From the NCBI GenBank assembly GCA_026461505.1, contig JAPJMW010000084.1:1-39122 (forward strand): DNA of 39,122 nucleotides. Reading direction: 5' to 3'. Of this stretch, positions 7,361-16,042 are shown piece by piece. The stretch is from Beijerinckiaceae bacterium (GTDB lineage Bacteria > Pseudomonadota > Alphaproteobacteria > Rhizobiales > Beijerinckiaceae). Numbering within the stretch: the stretch's first letter is position 1; each line of letters opens with the position of its first letter. Made by a program: the position numbers and the translations under genes. The notes under the pieces are model-generated. The model did no database searches and was not told the DNA's origin. It saw nothing but the letters and a program-made list of their open reading frames with translations.

Positions 7361-8131
7361 GTGACCAAGACACCAAGCCTCGCTTTTGTGAACAGTGATA
7401 CGGATGAGGCGCAAATCGCTGGAAACCGCCTTCGGGCGCGTTACGGCGAGGTTTTGCCGGAACAGGCCGACATCGTCGTGGCTTTGGGTGGTGACGGCTT
7501 GATGCTTTCATCCCTGCATCGATTGATGGGTACCGGAAAGCCGATCTATGGTATGAACCGTGGATCCGTCGGTTTCCTGATGAATGAATATTCCGAGGAC
7601 GGGCTGATCGAGCGCCTGAGTGCGGCTGAGAAAAGCGTCGTTCACCCGCTTTTGATGCACGTAACAGACGCGGCAGGGCAAGTATCAGACGCGCACGCGA
7701 TCAATGAGGTCTCGGTGTTCCGGCAATCCTATCAGGCGGCAAAATTACGCATTTCGATCGATGGTAGGCCAAGGCTTGAAGAATTGGTAGCTGACGGGAT
7801 TTTGGTGGCAACGCCTGCTGGATCAACCGCGTATAATCTTTCGGCCAATGGACCGATCTTGCCTCTTAACGCGCCGATGTTGGCGCTCACCCCAATCTCG
7901 CCTTTTCGTCCGCGGCGCTGGCGCGGGGCCATTCTACCCGATAGCGCCCATATCATGCTCGAAGCTTTAGAAGCGGATAAAAGGCCCGTGAACGCGGTCG
8001 CCGACCATGTGGAATTTCGATCGGTACAAAGCATTCGCGTTTCGATTGATCACTCGATTGATCTCGTGATGCTGCACGATCCAGGCCACAGCTTGGACGA
8101 GCGCATCTTGCGCGAACAATTCGGCGGCTAG
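7361..8131 (+). CDS. nadK: NAD kinase
   Basis: ATP- (or polyphosphate-) dependent phosphorylation of NAD to NADP in the cytoplasm. The family motifs are present: [10 protein letters not shown] (ATP/NAD fold glycine motif), [14 protein letters not shown], the conserved NEVSV, and [25 protein letters not shown]. The product is about 256 residues, as usual for alphaproteobacteria. I chose the GTG at 7361 (reading [18 protein letters not shown]) because family members start close to this segment. A GTG at 7325 in the same frame would add 12 residues and cannot be excluded. It follows an intergenic region with nested inverted repeats and is convergent with the next gene, whose stop is 7 bases away. 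Confidence 0.93.
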   Translation: MTKTPSLAFVNSDTDEAQIAGNRLRARYGEVLPEQADIVVALGGDGLMLSSLHRLMGTGKPIYGMNRGSVGFLMNEYSEDGLIERLSAAEKSVVHPLLMHVTDAAGQVSDAHAINEVSVFRQSYQAAKLRISIDGRPRLEELVADGILVATPAGSTAYNLSANGPILPLNAPMLALTPISPFRPRRWRGAILPDSAHIMLEALEADKRPVNAVADHVEFRSVQSIRVSIDHSIDLVMLHDPGHSLDERILREQFGG

Positions 8132-8138
8132 CCGAAAA

Positions 8139-8873
8139 TTAAGCCGCGACTGAAAACGAGCCTGAGGGCTTGGCCGTTGCGCGTAAAAATGCCGCCTCGC
8201 ATTCGATCATCACAGTAACGATAAAGCCGCATTGTTTCAAAAGCTTTCTGAAGGCTACCCCATCCGACTTCGTGATCATTTCATGGATGGTGGCTGGCAC
8301 TTCTCCAGACAGCGATGCCAAGAGATCGATCACCACTTCCAAGGCATCGTTTAATAAAGCAATGGCAATCAGTTTAGGTGTAACGCAATCAAAGCGGATA
8401 AAGGCCGAGATATAGGCGCTTCGAACCTCGCCTTCAGCCGCCCATAAAAGCGCAATCAACGCCTGCTCGACGAGATCAGGTTCCCTTTTATCATCGATCA
8501 TATCGACAATGGTTTTCAACCGCGCCGAGGCCAATGCGGCCCATATGTCGTCATTCAGATCGCTTCGTGCTTCAATGGCGCCGAGGATGGATTCAGATCG
8601 GCTGAACCGTTCGATCATACGGATGTAAGAAAATGATGCAATGTTGGCCGATGGATTGCCGAGCAAGTAAAGAAGCGTTGCCTCTTCGCCGATTTCAACC
8701 AAGGCCGCTGCGACAGGCGCCTTAACAGGATTGGCTTTCGCTAATGCCGAATGACATGGCACATTGCCAATCATAACAAGATCAACCAGTGCCTCCGTTG
8801 ACAGGTAAGGGATGAGAACGGCGAGCTGTTGAGCCGCATCGGTTGCGCGTTTCATGGCCTCATTGTTCATCAT
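8139..8873 (-). CDS. DUF2336-like alpha-helical protein
   Basis: A 244-residue, mostly helical soluble protein. The pattern of paired helices resembles HEAT-like repeats and the alphaproteobacterial DUF2336 family: LAVLIPYLSTEALVDLVMIGNVPCHSALAKA, then VAAALVEIGEEATLLYLLGNPSANIA, then repeated 'LL..A..E...A' helices. The family has no firmly established function. The start codons (two tandem ATGs at 8873 and 8870) lie inside the end of the upstream transglycosylase frame, a 14-base overlap, so translation is probably coupled. No signal peptide or membrane segment is visible. The family call rests on recalled sequence style only. Confidence 0.7.
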   Translation of the reverse strand: MMNNEAMKRATDAAQQLAVLIPYLSTEALVDLVMIGNVPCHSALAKANPVKAPVAAALVEIGEEATLLYLLGNPSANIASFSYIRMIERFSRSESILGAIEARSDLNDDIWAALASARLKTIVDMIDDKREPDLVEQALIALLWAAEGEVRSAYISAFIRFDCVTPKLIAIALLNDALEVVIDLLASLSGEVPATIHEMITKSDGVAFRKLLKQCGFIVTVMIECEAAFLRATAKPSGSFSVAA

Positions 8874-9881
8874 CGCTCTCCCGTTTTGTGAATTGGGTTA
8901 AATCAAGCGGCTTCGACGGATGATGCGCTTTGGGCGGTTGGGTATGCGGCTTTGTCGACGATGATGATATTAAGGCCGCCGCCGCATTGGGGGATGATGC
9001 TTTATTGGCTCCAGGAACCCCCGCTACGTCCTTTGGGAAATAGGATGGCGTGTCGGGCGTAAATTTCTCAGGTTCGGTCCACAGAGCGCCAACAACCGGA
9101 TTAAGCGGTGTAACCGTGCCGACATTTCTGAAGAGGCTAAAAAGAGCGGGGCCATCCGGATGCGCATAAGCGAGCGGAGCAATCGGTGGCTCATCCTTAT
9201 CATCGACAAAGACGGAAGCAGGAAGTAGCGCATTGCCTGCTTTGGTATGCAATTGCGATAGCAACTCTTTCACATCGCCAACGCTTTTTGATTTGCCCGT
9301 TGAGGGATCAAAAAACAAAGCGGGATTTGATTTCGCAGCCTCGGGAAAGAGGGTCGATGCCGCTGTTTCCGGATGGGTTTCGCTATTGCGGAGCAATCCG
9401 GCGGCACCATTGGCACCCAACACATGCGCGATGTAAAGATCGGCTGCATCGGGCTTGCGGCCCAACGCATCGGACAGGCTGGCTGCGTTGGAACGCGTCA
9501 ATGCGCCTGCCATCAAGCTGGCAATTTTAGGATCCGAACGAAGCTTTAAAATTTAATCCCCATTGCAGGATCCGGCACGTCCAGACGTCCCGATTTGGTT
9601 TCGACTACCGCCGATGCATAACGCGACAGGCCTAATTGGGGACCTGATTCTTTTAGCGTCTTAAGCCAAGTCTGTTCGACAAATTGAAACAAGCCGGTAG
9701 CCGATGAACCCGTTGCTTTGGCCTTAGGGTCGAGGGACGATTCTTGTTTTGCCGTTTTGAGGAGATAGGAAAAATCGGTACCGCTTTTCTGGGCTCCTTC
9801 GCGGATCGCGTTAAGGACCGTATCGGCACCTTCTTTGACGCCGTTTTTTGGCGCGGCCGGCGTGGTGAAAAGCATAAACAT
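8860..9881 (-). pseudogene. Lytic transglycosylase (SLT domain) gene interrupted by a one-base frameshift
   Basis: Two adjacent minus-strand frames form one family protein. The 5' part (ATG 9881 to stop TAA at 9548-9546) carries the SLT fold: TDFSYLLKTAKQESSLDPKAKA with catalytic Glu in KQES, then GSSATGLFQFVEQTW and GLSRYAS. The 3' part continues as KLRSDPKIASLMAGALTRSNAASL and DAADLYIAHVLGANGAAGLL, then a Pro/Lys-rich tail to 8860. In the intact family these are contiguous (DPAM...LRSDP..ASLMAG). Restoring one A to the minus-strand AAA run at 9554-9552 would read GIKILKLRSDP through the join. The gene would cleave peptidoglycan. It may be truly inactivated or be a sequencing error. The start is uncertain (ATG 9881 or 9875; a TTG at 9911). 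Confidence 0.8.
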
Positions 9882-9976
9882 CGAAGCCCCGCATCGTTGC
9901 GCGCTCCTCAAGAACGCTAAGGTTACAATCGCAAATTGTGGTAAACAAAGTGTGAATCACGGGAGATCCGGCTTTT

Positions 9977-10507
9977 ATGATGATAACCTATCTAGCTTAT
10001 GAGGATCGGCTTATCCCCGTGATAGAAGCGCCCGACCATTCCCCGTCGGAAATAGCGCTTGAAGCGATCATGACGTCTCGGCCCGAGACTCTTGCCCTGC
10101 GCGGAATGAAGGGCATTGCCGATCTTCAGCAGGTCGCGTCACGCTTGGCGGTTCAAGAAGCCCTTCTGGACTTGCCCGATGGACACATCAAGCTTTGGGC
10201 TGTCTTGGGTGACACGCCGCAGTCCATTCTCGCGCTGAACGTTTCTTGGCCTGTGCTGCCACGGATGAGCGGCCTCATCTTTTCGTCCTTCCGGCTTTTG
10301 TCGGAATTCGGGCTCGCTTTGGATACGCCCCTCGACCAATGGCCCGACGCGCTTCGCATGGGCCGTAATCTGACGGTGCTGATGGCGCTGAGTTTAAAGA
10401 TACCCGCCTATGAATGCGTATCATCGAAAACCGATTTATCCCTTGCCAATGCTCTGGCCGTACAGGACGGATTTAATGGTGTGGTGACGTTGCGAAATAA
10501 CGCCTAG
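9977..10507 (+). CDS. Unknown protein with weak resemblance to HpcH/HpaI-CitE aldolases
   Basis: A 176-residue cytoplasmic protein that I cannot assign firmly. The central part, 'LALRGMKGIADLQQVASRLAVQEA...HIKLWAVLGDTPQSILAL...RMSGLIFSSFRLLSEFGL', follows the order of the citrate lyase beta/HpcH aldolase barrel. There, a PK...aadv segment is followed by 'lialiEt..gvl' and then 'RvsGLifG.eDla.dlG'. The metal-binding Glu and Asp of that family are not present here (Gly and Arg/Phe in the equivalent places), and the C-terminal half of the barrel is missing. It could be a degenerate, non-catalytic relative or an unrelated protein. Its stop codon overlaps the stop of the convergent flavin reductase gene by one base offset. 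Confidence 0.65.
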   Translation: MMITYLAYEDRLIPVIEAPDHSPSEIALEAIMTSRPETLALRGMKGIADLQQVASRLAVQEALLDLPDGHIKLWAVLGDTPQSILALNVSWPVLPRMSGLIFSSFRLLSEFGLALDTPLDQWPDALRMGRNLTVLMALSLKIPAYECVSSKTDLSLANALAVQDGFNGVVTLRNNA

Positions 10508-11109
10508 CCACCCTTCGGTCGGGTGATCGAGAATAGATCATCCACAACGGCGTAATCGGTATATCCGCACCGTGCGATGGTACCTGCGGCGACAATGTCG
10601 AAACGCCCCTCTTTAATGTAGGCCTCATTGATATAAATGCCGACAACGTGACCGAGCACGAGAAAGGAATTAACCGAGTTACCATCGGAGTCGGTGAGCT
10701 CTTTAATCTCAACCAATTTGCATTCAAGCGCTACGGGCGAGGCTTTGACGCGTGGTGGTTTTACGAGCGTCGACGGCGCCGTTTCTAGGCCAGCGTGAAT
10801 AAATTCGCTCGTTCCACGGGGCAAGGGTGCGGAGGTTGCGTTCATCTCGTTGCGTAAATCGAAGGTCACAAGATTGCAAACAAATTCGCGCGTCTCGGCA
10901 ATAAAGCTAACCGAATCCTTTGGCCCTTCACTCGCAAAGCCAACAATCGGCGGGCGCGATGAGAACGCGTTGAAGAAAGAATAAGGGGCCAGATTAACGG
11001 AGCCATCGGCACCAAGCGAGCTGATCCATCCGATGGGTCTGGGCGCGACAATGGCTTTGAACGGATCATGGGGGAGTCCGTGGCCATTGGTTTGAGTGTC
11101 ATAAAACAT
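10504..11109 (-). CDS. Flavin reductase family protein (FMN-binding split barrel)
   Basis: 201 residues of the flavin-reductase-like family that binds FMN and typically supplies reduced flavin or reduces a small substrate with NAD(P)H. Recognisable blocks are AIVAPRPIGWISSLGADGSVNLAPYSFFNAFSS-type N-terminus (IVAPRPIGWIS), PPIVGFAS with KDSVSFI, and EFVCNLV with the NEMNATSAPLPRGTSEF segment. ASPVALECKLVE and LVLGHVVGIYI complete the barrel. The gene starts three bases after the nitroreductase stop, so the two are one operon. That pairing suggests a shared flavin-dependent reduction role; the physiological substrate is unknown. Confidence 0.9.
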   Translation of the reverse strand: MFYDTQTNGHGLPHDPFKAIVAPRPIGWISSLGADGSVNLAPYSFFNAFSSRPPIVGFASEGPKDSVSFIAETREFVCNLVTFDLRNEMNATSAPLPRGTSEFIHAGLETAPSTLVKPPRVKASPVALECKLVEIKELTDSDGNSVNSFLVLGHVVGIYINEAYIKEGRFDIVAAGTIARCGYTDYAVVDDLFSITRPKGG

Positions 11110-11112
11110 GGA

Positions 11113-11688
11113 TCATGCCTTCACGGCAAAATGGGTTACAATGTCGTCGAGCGCCGGACGCGGCCGATCGATCGGCGCTTCGCTGGCGCGACCAATATGG
11201 ATGAAGCCCGCAATCCGCTCGCTTTCCGAGAGGTCTAAGCGTTCGAGGACGCCCCGGTCATAGGCAAACCATTCGGTGAGCCAGGCGGTGACAAAGCCCA
11301 TAGCGTTGGCGGCAAAGGTCAAAGCGGTGCAAACGGCGCCCGCTGATAGTTCTTGTTCCCATTCGGGGATTTTGACGTGGGGCGCGCTTTTGCTCACGAC
11401 CGCGATCACCAGAGGCGCGCGGGCAAGGCGGTTGCCTTCCACCTTCATCATATCTTCCGTGGCGTCGGGATGAAGCGCCTTGTAGCGCTCTGCAATCAAC
11501 CGGCCAGCCTCTCCCCTCGCATCGCCTTCAAACACGATAAAGCGCCATGGGGCCAATTTGCCGTGATCGGGTATGCGGGAAGCAATTTTTAAGAGGCGGT
11601 CGCGCTCTTGGGGCGTTGGGCCCGGCCCGATCATCAGATGGGGGGCTACCGAACGGCGGGTTTCAAAAAGGCTTACGAGATCGGTCAT
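11113..11688 (-). CDS. Nitroreductase family protein (YdjA-like)
   Basis: A 191-residue FMN-dependent NAD(P)H oxidoreductase. The N-terminus LFETRRSVAPHLM gives the phosphate-binding Arg-Arg-Ser. PDHGKLAPWRFIVFEG matches the PDHGxLxPWRF segment of the single-domain YdjA subgroup. The middle part AGAVCTALTFAANAMGFVTAWLT and the late IAGFIHIG follow family order. It is the first gene of a two-gene minus-strand operon with the flavin reductase. No signal peptide is seen. Family membership is secure; the substrate (nitroaromatic, quinone or other) cannot be read from sequence. Confidence 0.92.
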   Translation of the reverse strand: MTDLVSLFETRRSVAPHLMIGPGPTPQERDRLLKIASRIPDHGKLAPWRFIVFEGDARGEAGRLIAERYKALHPDATEDMMKVEGNRLARAPLVIAVVSKSAPHVKIPEWEQELSAGAVCTALTFAANAMGFVTAWLTEWFAYDRGVLERLDLSESERIAGFIHIGRASEAPIDRPRPALDDIVTHFAVKA

Positions 11689-11780
11689 GATAGAATTCCA
11701 ATACCTGCTCCTTGTTCCCTTGCCCGAACACCTGCGCGCGTCAAGGCCTGTTCAATCGGATTGACGGGAGCGCGTGGCTT

Positions 11781-12629
11781 ATGCTCTTGCTCTTTTCCAT
11801 GTTGAAGCTCGCTTTGCGGATCTGTTTGGTTTTGGTTTTAGGACACATCGAGCCGGTGATGGCCGATGAAGCGATGCCTGATAGCGTCTTGACGCTCTCG
11901 GCCCATCTCGAAAGCGACCGTGCAATGATCCGTTCGGGGCTTGTTTGGCGGATTTATGCCGACCCGACCGATGGAACGCCCGCGCGATTTGTCGAGTTGT
12001 CAGAAGCAGCCACGCCAAGCTTCTCGCTAAAGCCGGGCGCTTATATTGTCCATGTGGCCTATGGGCTTTCAGGCACCACGCAGCGCATTGTGCTGGGATC
12101 GAACCCCGTCCGTGAGACCATTTCCATTAGTGCTGGCGCTTTGGTGCTCAATGCACTGGTTGGCGATACGGCAATTCCGACAGAAAAAGTCCGGTTTAGT
12201 ATTTATGTGGCGGTCGGAACCGACCCTGAGGGGCGGTTGATCGCCGACAATTTGAAATCCGGCGTCACGATTCGACTTCCTGTGGGAACTTATCGCGTGG
12301 TCTCGCGCTATGGCGATACCAATGCCGTTGCCAGCGCCGACCTTGCTGTTGAACCTGCCAAATTGATCAAGGCCACGCTGCGGCACCGTGCGGCGACGGT
12401 TACCTTGAAACTCGTCAATAATCTTGGCGGGGAAGCCTATGCCGGAACCAATTTCAGCGTGCTGACCCCTGGCGGGGATACGATCCGCGATCTGTTTGGT
12501 GCGTTTCCATCGCTAATTTTGGCCGAAGGCGATTATATCCTCATCGCGCGCAATGCGGGCCGCACCTTCACCAGCGAATTCAAGGTTCGCAGTGGCGTCG
12601 ATCAAGATATCGAAGTCTTGGCCCGATAA
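11781..12629 (+). CDS. Exported beta-rich protein of unknown function
   Basis: 282 residues from ATG 11781, which follows GACGGGAG; the frame is open further upstream only through a TTG. The N-terminus MLLLFSMLKLALRICLVLVLGHIEPVMA is a signal peptide with cleavage expected after VMA. The mature part consists of three or more repeats of about 80 residues, each ending in a 'L..G.Y.v...yG' turn: SLKPGAYIVHVAYGL, RLPVGTYRVVSRYGD and LAEGDYILIARNAGR. This is the pattern of carboxypeptidase-regulatory-like (transthyretin-like) beta-sandwich domains. No catalytic motif is seen. It is divergent from the nitroreductase operon and converges on thrS. A periplasmic or surface adhesive/scaffold role is inference. 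Confidence 0.82.
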   Translation: MLLLFSMLKLALRICLVLVLGHIEPVMADEAMPDSVLTLSAHLESDRAMIRSGLVWRIYADPTDGTPARFVELSEAATPSFSLKPGAYIVHVAYGLSGTTQRIVLGSNPVRETISISAGALVLNALVGDTAIPTEKVRFSIYVAVGTDPEGRLIADNLKSGVTIRLPVGTYRVVSRYGDTNAVASADLAVEPAKLIKATLRHRAATVTLKLVNNLGGEAYAGTNFSVLTPGGDTIRDLFGAFPSLILAEGDYILIARNAGRTFTSEFKVRSGVDQDIEVLAR

Positions 12630-12635
12630 AGACTG

Positions 12636-12666
12636 GAGCAACCTCCCTTTTAAGGGGAAGTTGCTC
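12636..12666. terminator. Hairpin between the convergent exported-protein gene and thrS
   Basis: GAGCAAC (12636-12642) pairs with GTTGCTC (12660-12666), and the stem continues with CCC/GGG pairs around a TTTTAA loop after one mismatch. It fills the 45-base gap between the two convergent stops and probably terminates both genes. T-runs are short on both strands. Confidence 0.6.
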
Positions 12667-12674
12667 AGGATGCT

Positions 12675-14651
12675 TTAATCGCGGCGCTGATCGGGCGGAA
12701 CGGCTTCCGCCTTGAGCGTGGCAATCGCCTCATCCAGCGTCATCATAGTCTGATCCGGCGAGCCGAAGCGGCGGATCGATACGGTCCGTTCAGCGGCTTC
12801 CTTGCGGCCAACCACGAGCAAGACAGGAACCTTGGCCAGCGAATGCTCGCGGACCTTGTAGGTGATCTTCTCGTTGCGTAGATCGGACTGTACGCGGATG
12901 CCTGCCTTTTTCAGCGCTTTGACAACTTCATTGGCATAATCATCGCCATCATTGGTGATGGTGGCGACAATCGCCTGTAAAGGAGCAAGCCAAAGCGGGA
13001 AATGACCGGCAAAATGCTCGATCAAAATACCGGTGAACCGCTCCATCGAACCGCAAATCGCGCGATGAATCATAACGGGCACGGTCTTGGCACCGTCTTC
13101 ACCGATGTAGAATGCGCCGAAGCGCTCCGGCAGGTTGAAATCAACCTGCGTCGTTCCGCATTGCCAATCGCGACCGATGGCATCGCGTAGGACATACTCG
13201 AATTTAGGACCGTAAAACGCGCCCTCACCCGGATTGATCGAGGTTTCGATGAGGCCGCCGGATTGCTCTTTGATTTGGTGCAGAACTTTGGTCATCACCG
13301 CTTCGGCACGATCCCATAGCGCATCGTCACCAACGCGTTTTTCCGGACGCGTGGAGAGTTTGACAACGATTTTATCGAAGCCAAAATCTTTGTAGGTTGT
13401 CAGGATCAAATCATTGATGGCGAGACATTCATCCGCCATCTGCTCGTCCGTGCAGAAAATATGCGCATCGTCTTGGGTAAATCCACGAACACGCATCAGA
13501 CCATGCAACGCACCGGATGGCTCGTAGCGATGAACCGCACCAAATTCAGCGAGCCGCAGCGGCAGATCGCGATAGGACTTCAGGCCGTGTTTGAAGATTT
13601 GCACATGGCCCGGGCAGTTCATCGGCTTAATCGCAAACACGCGATGTTCAGCCTCTTTGTCTTCCGGATGCATGAAGGCGTAAGCGGATTTAACCGCGAA
13701 CATGTTTTCCTGATACCAGCCCCAGTGACCGGATGTCTCCCAGAGTGATTTATCCAAGAGCTGCGGTGCATTCACCTCGTCATAGCCAAGCTTGTCGAGG
13801 CGGCGGCGCATATAGGAAATGAGCGACTGGAATAGCGTCCATCCCTTTGGATGCCAGAAGACAGTTCCCGGACCCTCTTCCTGGAAATGGAACAGGTCCA
13901 TTTCGCGACCCAAGCGGCGATGATCGCGTTTTTCCGCTTCTTCCAATTGGTGGAGATAGGCTTCCAACTCTTCCTTCGTGGCAAAGGCGGTCGCGTAGAT
14001 GCGTGTCAGCATCGGGTTGTTGCTGTCCCCGCGCCAATAGGCACCGGCCACTTTCATGAGCTTGAAGGCATCACCGATTTTACCCGTCGAGGTCATATGC
14101 GGGCCGCGGCAAAGATCGAACCAATCGCCTTGGCGATAGATTTTTAAATCTTCGCCCGGCGGGATTGCATCAACGAGCTCAACCTTAAAGGCTTCGCCCT
14201 TTGTCTCGAACAAAGAGCGGACATCCTCGCGCTTCCAGATTTCCTTTGTAAACGGCTTGTCGCGCGCGATGATTTTGCGCATCTCGGCTTCAATAGCGGG
14301 GAAATCTTCCGGCGTGAACGGCTCGGAGCGGTAGAAATCGTAATAAAAGCCGTTCTCAATGACGGGACCGATGGTCACTTGCGTGCCGGGCCAGAGCGAC
14401 TGCACCGCTTCGGCGAGCACATGGGCGCAATCGTGGCGGATGAGTTCAAGGGCGCGGGCGTCATCGCGGCCGACAAATTCGATTTTGGCGTCGGCTGAAA
14501 TGGGGTCATTCAGATCGGTCACAACGCCATCCAGTGCCATGGCGACGGTACGTTTGGCGAGTGATGGGGAAATGCCCTTGGCAATATCAAAACCGGTAAT
14601 GCCGGGCTCAAAGGTCCGCTTGGCACCATCAGGGAAGGTTAGATGAATCAT
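12675..14651 (-). CDS. thrS: Threonyl-tRNA synthetase
   Basis: 658-residue class II synthetase that charges tRNA-Thr, including the tRNA at 4182. In order: TGS domain ([12 protein letters not shown]...), editing/SAD domain with [12 protein letters not shown] and the later CRGPH, and the catalytic core. The core shows [10 protein letters not shown] (zinc Cys), motif 2 [26 protein letters not shown]-type region ([12 protein letters not shown]), and motif 3 [11 protein letters not shown] (zinc His). The C-terminal anticodon-binding domain ends with [13 protein letters not shown] 14651 follows AAGGAG at good spacing; the longer open frame from 14687 is not needed. Length and motifs are complete. 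It lies downstream of yidD on the same strand. Confidence 0.97.
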   Translation of the reverse strand: MIHLTFPDGAKRTFEPGITGFDIAKGISPSLAKRTVAMALDGVVTDLNDPISADAKIEFVGRDDARALELIRHDCAHVLAEAVQSLWPGTQVTIGPVIENGFYYDFYRSEPFTPEDFPAIEAEMRKIIARDKPFTKEIWKREDVRSLFETKGEAFKVELVDAIPPGEDLKIYRQGDWFDLCRGPHMTSTGKIGDAFKLMKVAGAYWRGDSNNPMLTRIYATAFATKEELEAYLHQLEEAEKRDHRRLGREMDLFHFQEEGPGTVFWHPKGWTLFQSLISYMRRRLDKLGYDEVNAPQLLDKSLWETSGHWGWYQENMFAVKSAYAFMHPEDKEAEHRVFAIKPMNCPGHVQIFKHGLKSYRDLPLRLAEFGAVHRYEPSGALHGLMRVRGFTQDDAHIFCTDEQMADECLAINDLILTTYKDFGFDKIVVKLSTRPEKRVGDDALWDRAEAVMTKVLHQIKEQSGGLIETSINPGEGAFYGPKFEYVLRDAIGRDWQCGTTQVDFNLPERFGAFYIGEDGAKTVPVMIHRAICGSMERFTGILIEHFAGHFPLWLAPLQAIVATITNDGDDYANEVVKALKKAGIRVQSDLRNEKITYKVREHSLAKVPVLLVVGRKEAAERTVSIRRFGSPDQTMMTLDEAIATLKAEAVPPDQRRD

Positions 14652-14714
14652 CGTATCAGTCTCCTTGCTCACTCCCGCGAACCACACGGGTAAGCTTTTT
14701 ACCGGGGCATGAGA

Positions 14715-15083
14715 TCAGCGAGAAGCGCCATCGCCCGGTTCGACGGCTTCGCAGATATAGGTCGGGCCGGTGTTACAAGACCGCCAGCGACCATAGCGCC
14801 ACGGCATATACCAGCGCGCAGCTTCGGGCAATTCCTCTGGTACAAGATCAAGTCCGGAGGTTCCGAACGGATGGCAGCGGCATAGACGGGCAAAGCCAAC
14901 CCAGCCACCTTTCCACAGGCCGTAGCGGCCGATGGCTTCATCCATATAGGCAGAACAGGTAGGTAAGTGCCTGCAATACCTTCCTAAAATACTCGAGAGC
15001 GTTAGCTGGTAGATGCGAATAAGCATGCGCGCCAGACGTGCCGGTAACCATAATAGACGCGTAAAAGGTGTATAGGGTTGCAT
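14715..15083 (-). CDS. yidD: Membrane protein insertion efficiency factor YidD
   Basis: A small membrane-associated protein that in other bacteria assists YidC-dependent insertion. The core reads RMLIRIYQLTLSSILGRYCRHLPTCSAYMDEAIGRYG-type sequence with the conserved cysteine block (CRHLPTCSAY) and then ARLCRCHPFGTSGLDLVPEE. The frame is open to 15194, overlapping the divergent porin gene. I chose ATG 15083 (MQPYTPFTRLLW), with a GGAAG about 14 bases upstream; ATG 15125 is possible. The C-terminus extends about 35 residues past the core, ending in a Trp/Tyr/Cys-containing tail, a little longer than the usual family member. It is followed by thrS. Confidence 0.85.
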   Translation of the reverse strand: MQPYTPFTRLLWLPARLARMLIRIYQLTLSSILGRYCRHLPTCSAYMDEAIGRYGLWKGGWVGFARLCRCHPFGTSGLDLVPEELPEAARWYMPWRYGRWRSCNTGPTYICEAVEPGDGASR

Positions 15084-15148
15084 CCGGCTTAACACTTCCG
15101 TAATAAAGGCACCTAACGGCGGCATAGTCCGCGGCCGGAGACAGATGG

Positions 15149-16042
15149 ATGACATTGGCGTTTCTGACAAATAGAAGCCTTGGCAGTTTGGCAAAGGCGA
15201 CTGTTTTAATAGCCGCCCTTATGGCTACAACATCGCAAGCAGCTGAACGGGTCAATCCCGGCTGGCTCATGTCGGTGAATGGCGCGACAATAGCAACGCC
15301 GAGTTTTCCGGGTGCCGATCGCTATAGTTTCGTCAATTTTCCGGCGGTTAGCGTTGAAACGCCGAGCATGTCAGATCATTTGGTCGGCAAGGACGAGAGT
15401 TTGAGCCTTGTGTTGTTTAGCCCCGATCCTTCGATCGCGATGGGAGCCGTTGGACATTATTACCCGATGCGGGCCAATCGCGATGCTTTTGCCGCAACCG
15501 ATTCACGTTGGGTGGTTGAACCGGGCGTATTTGCTGAATATTGGCCCTCCCCCGATACGCTGCGCATTCGGGGCGAAATCCGTTTAGGAACCGACGGCGT
15601 CGCCGGAATGACTGGAACGCTGGGTGCTGATTACGTCCAACGGGTCGGAAAATTTGTTGTCTCCGCTGGGCCCCGTATCGGAATGAGCGGGACGGATTAT
15701 ACGGCTGCGCAATATGGCGCTAATTATTCTAATCTTGGAATTTCGGGCGGCGCTATTGATGCCCGCAGCTTTGGTGCAGCTGGACTGGTTAAGTTCGCTG
15801 CAGGGAAAAATTGGTCAACGTCGGTGTTTGCTAATTTTGATCATGTCATGCTATCCAATAGTGCAACGCAAAGCACCAAGCCTGCGACCTTCAACGATGA
15901 GGTACGCGTCGGCGCTTCCTTAAATATTAATTTGACGCCGCCTGCCCATCAACCGCTTCGCGACCTTCAATCTCATCAACGGCCTTTACAACAGCGTCAA
16001 ACGTCAAAAGCGTTGATGCATGGCGCGCTTTATAGTCTCTAA
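15149..16042 (+). CDS. MipA/OmpV-family outer membrane protein with an overrunning C-terminus
   Basis: A predicted outer-membrane beta-barrel of 297 residues. A signal peptide (MTLAFLTNRSLGSLAKATVLIAALMATTSQA, cleaved after SQA) is followed by the family pattern: SFPGADRYSFVNFPAVSVE, a VGHYYPMR region, VEPGVFAEYWP and RIRGEIRLG. Alternating strands then run up to DEVRVGASLNINL. The barrel should end there, yet the frame continues for about 34 polar residues into the convergent NifU-like gene, overlapping it by 116 bases. ATG 15149 has GGAG eight bases upstream; the 5' end overlaps only the upstream extension of the yidD frame. Barrel proteins of this family contribute to envelope maintenance; a specific ligand is unknown. 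Confidence 0.8.
   Translation: MTLAFLTNRSLGSLAKATVLIAALMATTSQAAERVNPGWLMSVNGATIATPSFPGADRYSFVNFPAVSVETPSMSDHLVGKDESLSLVLFSPDPSIAMGAVGHYYPMRANRDAFAATDSRWVVEPGVFAEYWPSPDTLRIRGEIRLGTDGVAGMTGTLGADYVQRVGKFVVSAGPRIGMSGTDYTAAQYGANYSNLGISGGAIDARSFGAAGLVKFAAGKNWSTSVFANFDHVMLSNSATQSTKPATFNDEVRVGASLNINLTPPAHQPLRDLQSHQRPLQQRQTSKALMHGALYSL

Noticed and set aside
9546-9911. Programmed -1 frameshift as explanation of the split transglycosylase
   Set aside because: The reading frame does not place a canonical X-XXY-YYZ slippery heptamer, and both parts are normally one continuous frame. A one-base deletion is simpler.
14687-14706. Hairpin GGTAA/TTACC between yidD and thrS
   Set aside because: Only about 5-6 pairs and no T-run; too weak to call a terminator or a tRNA-sensing leader of thrS.
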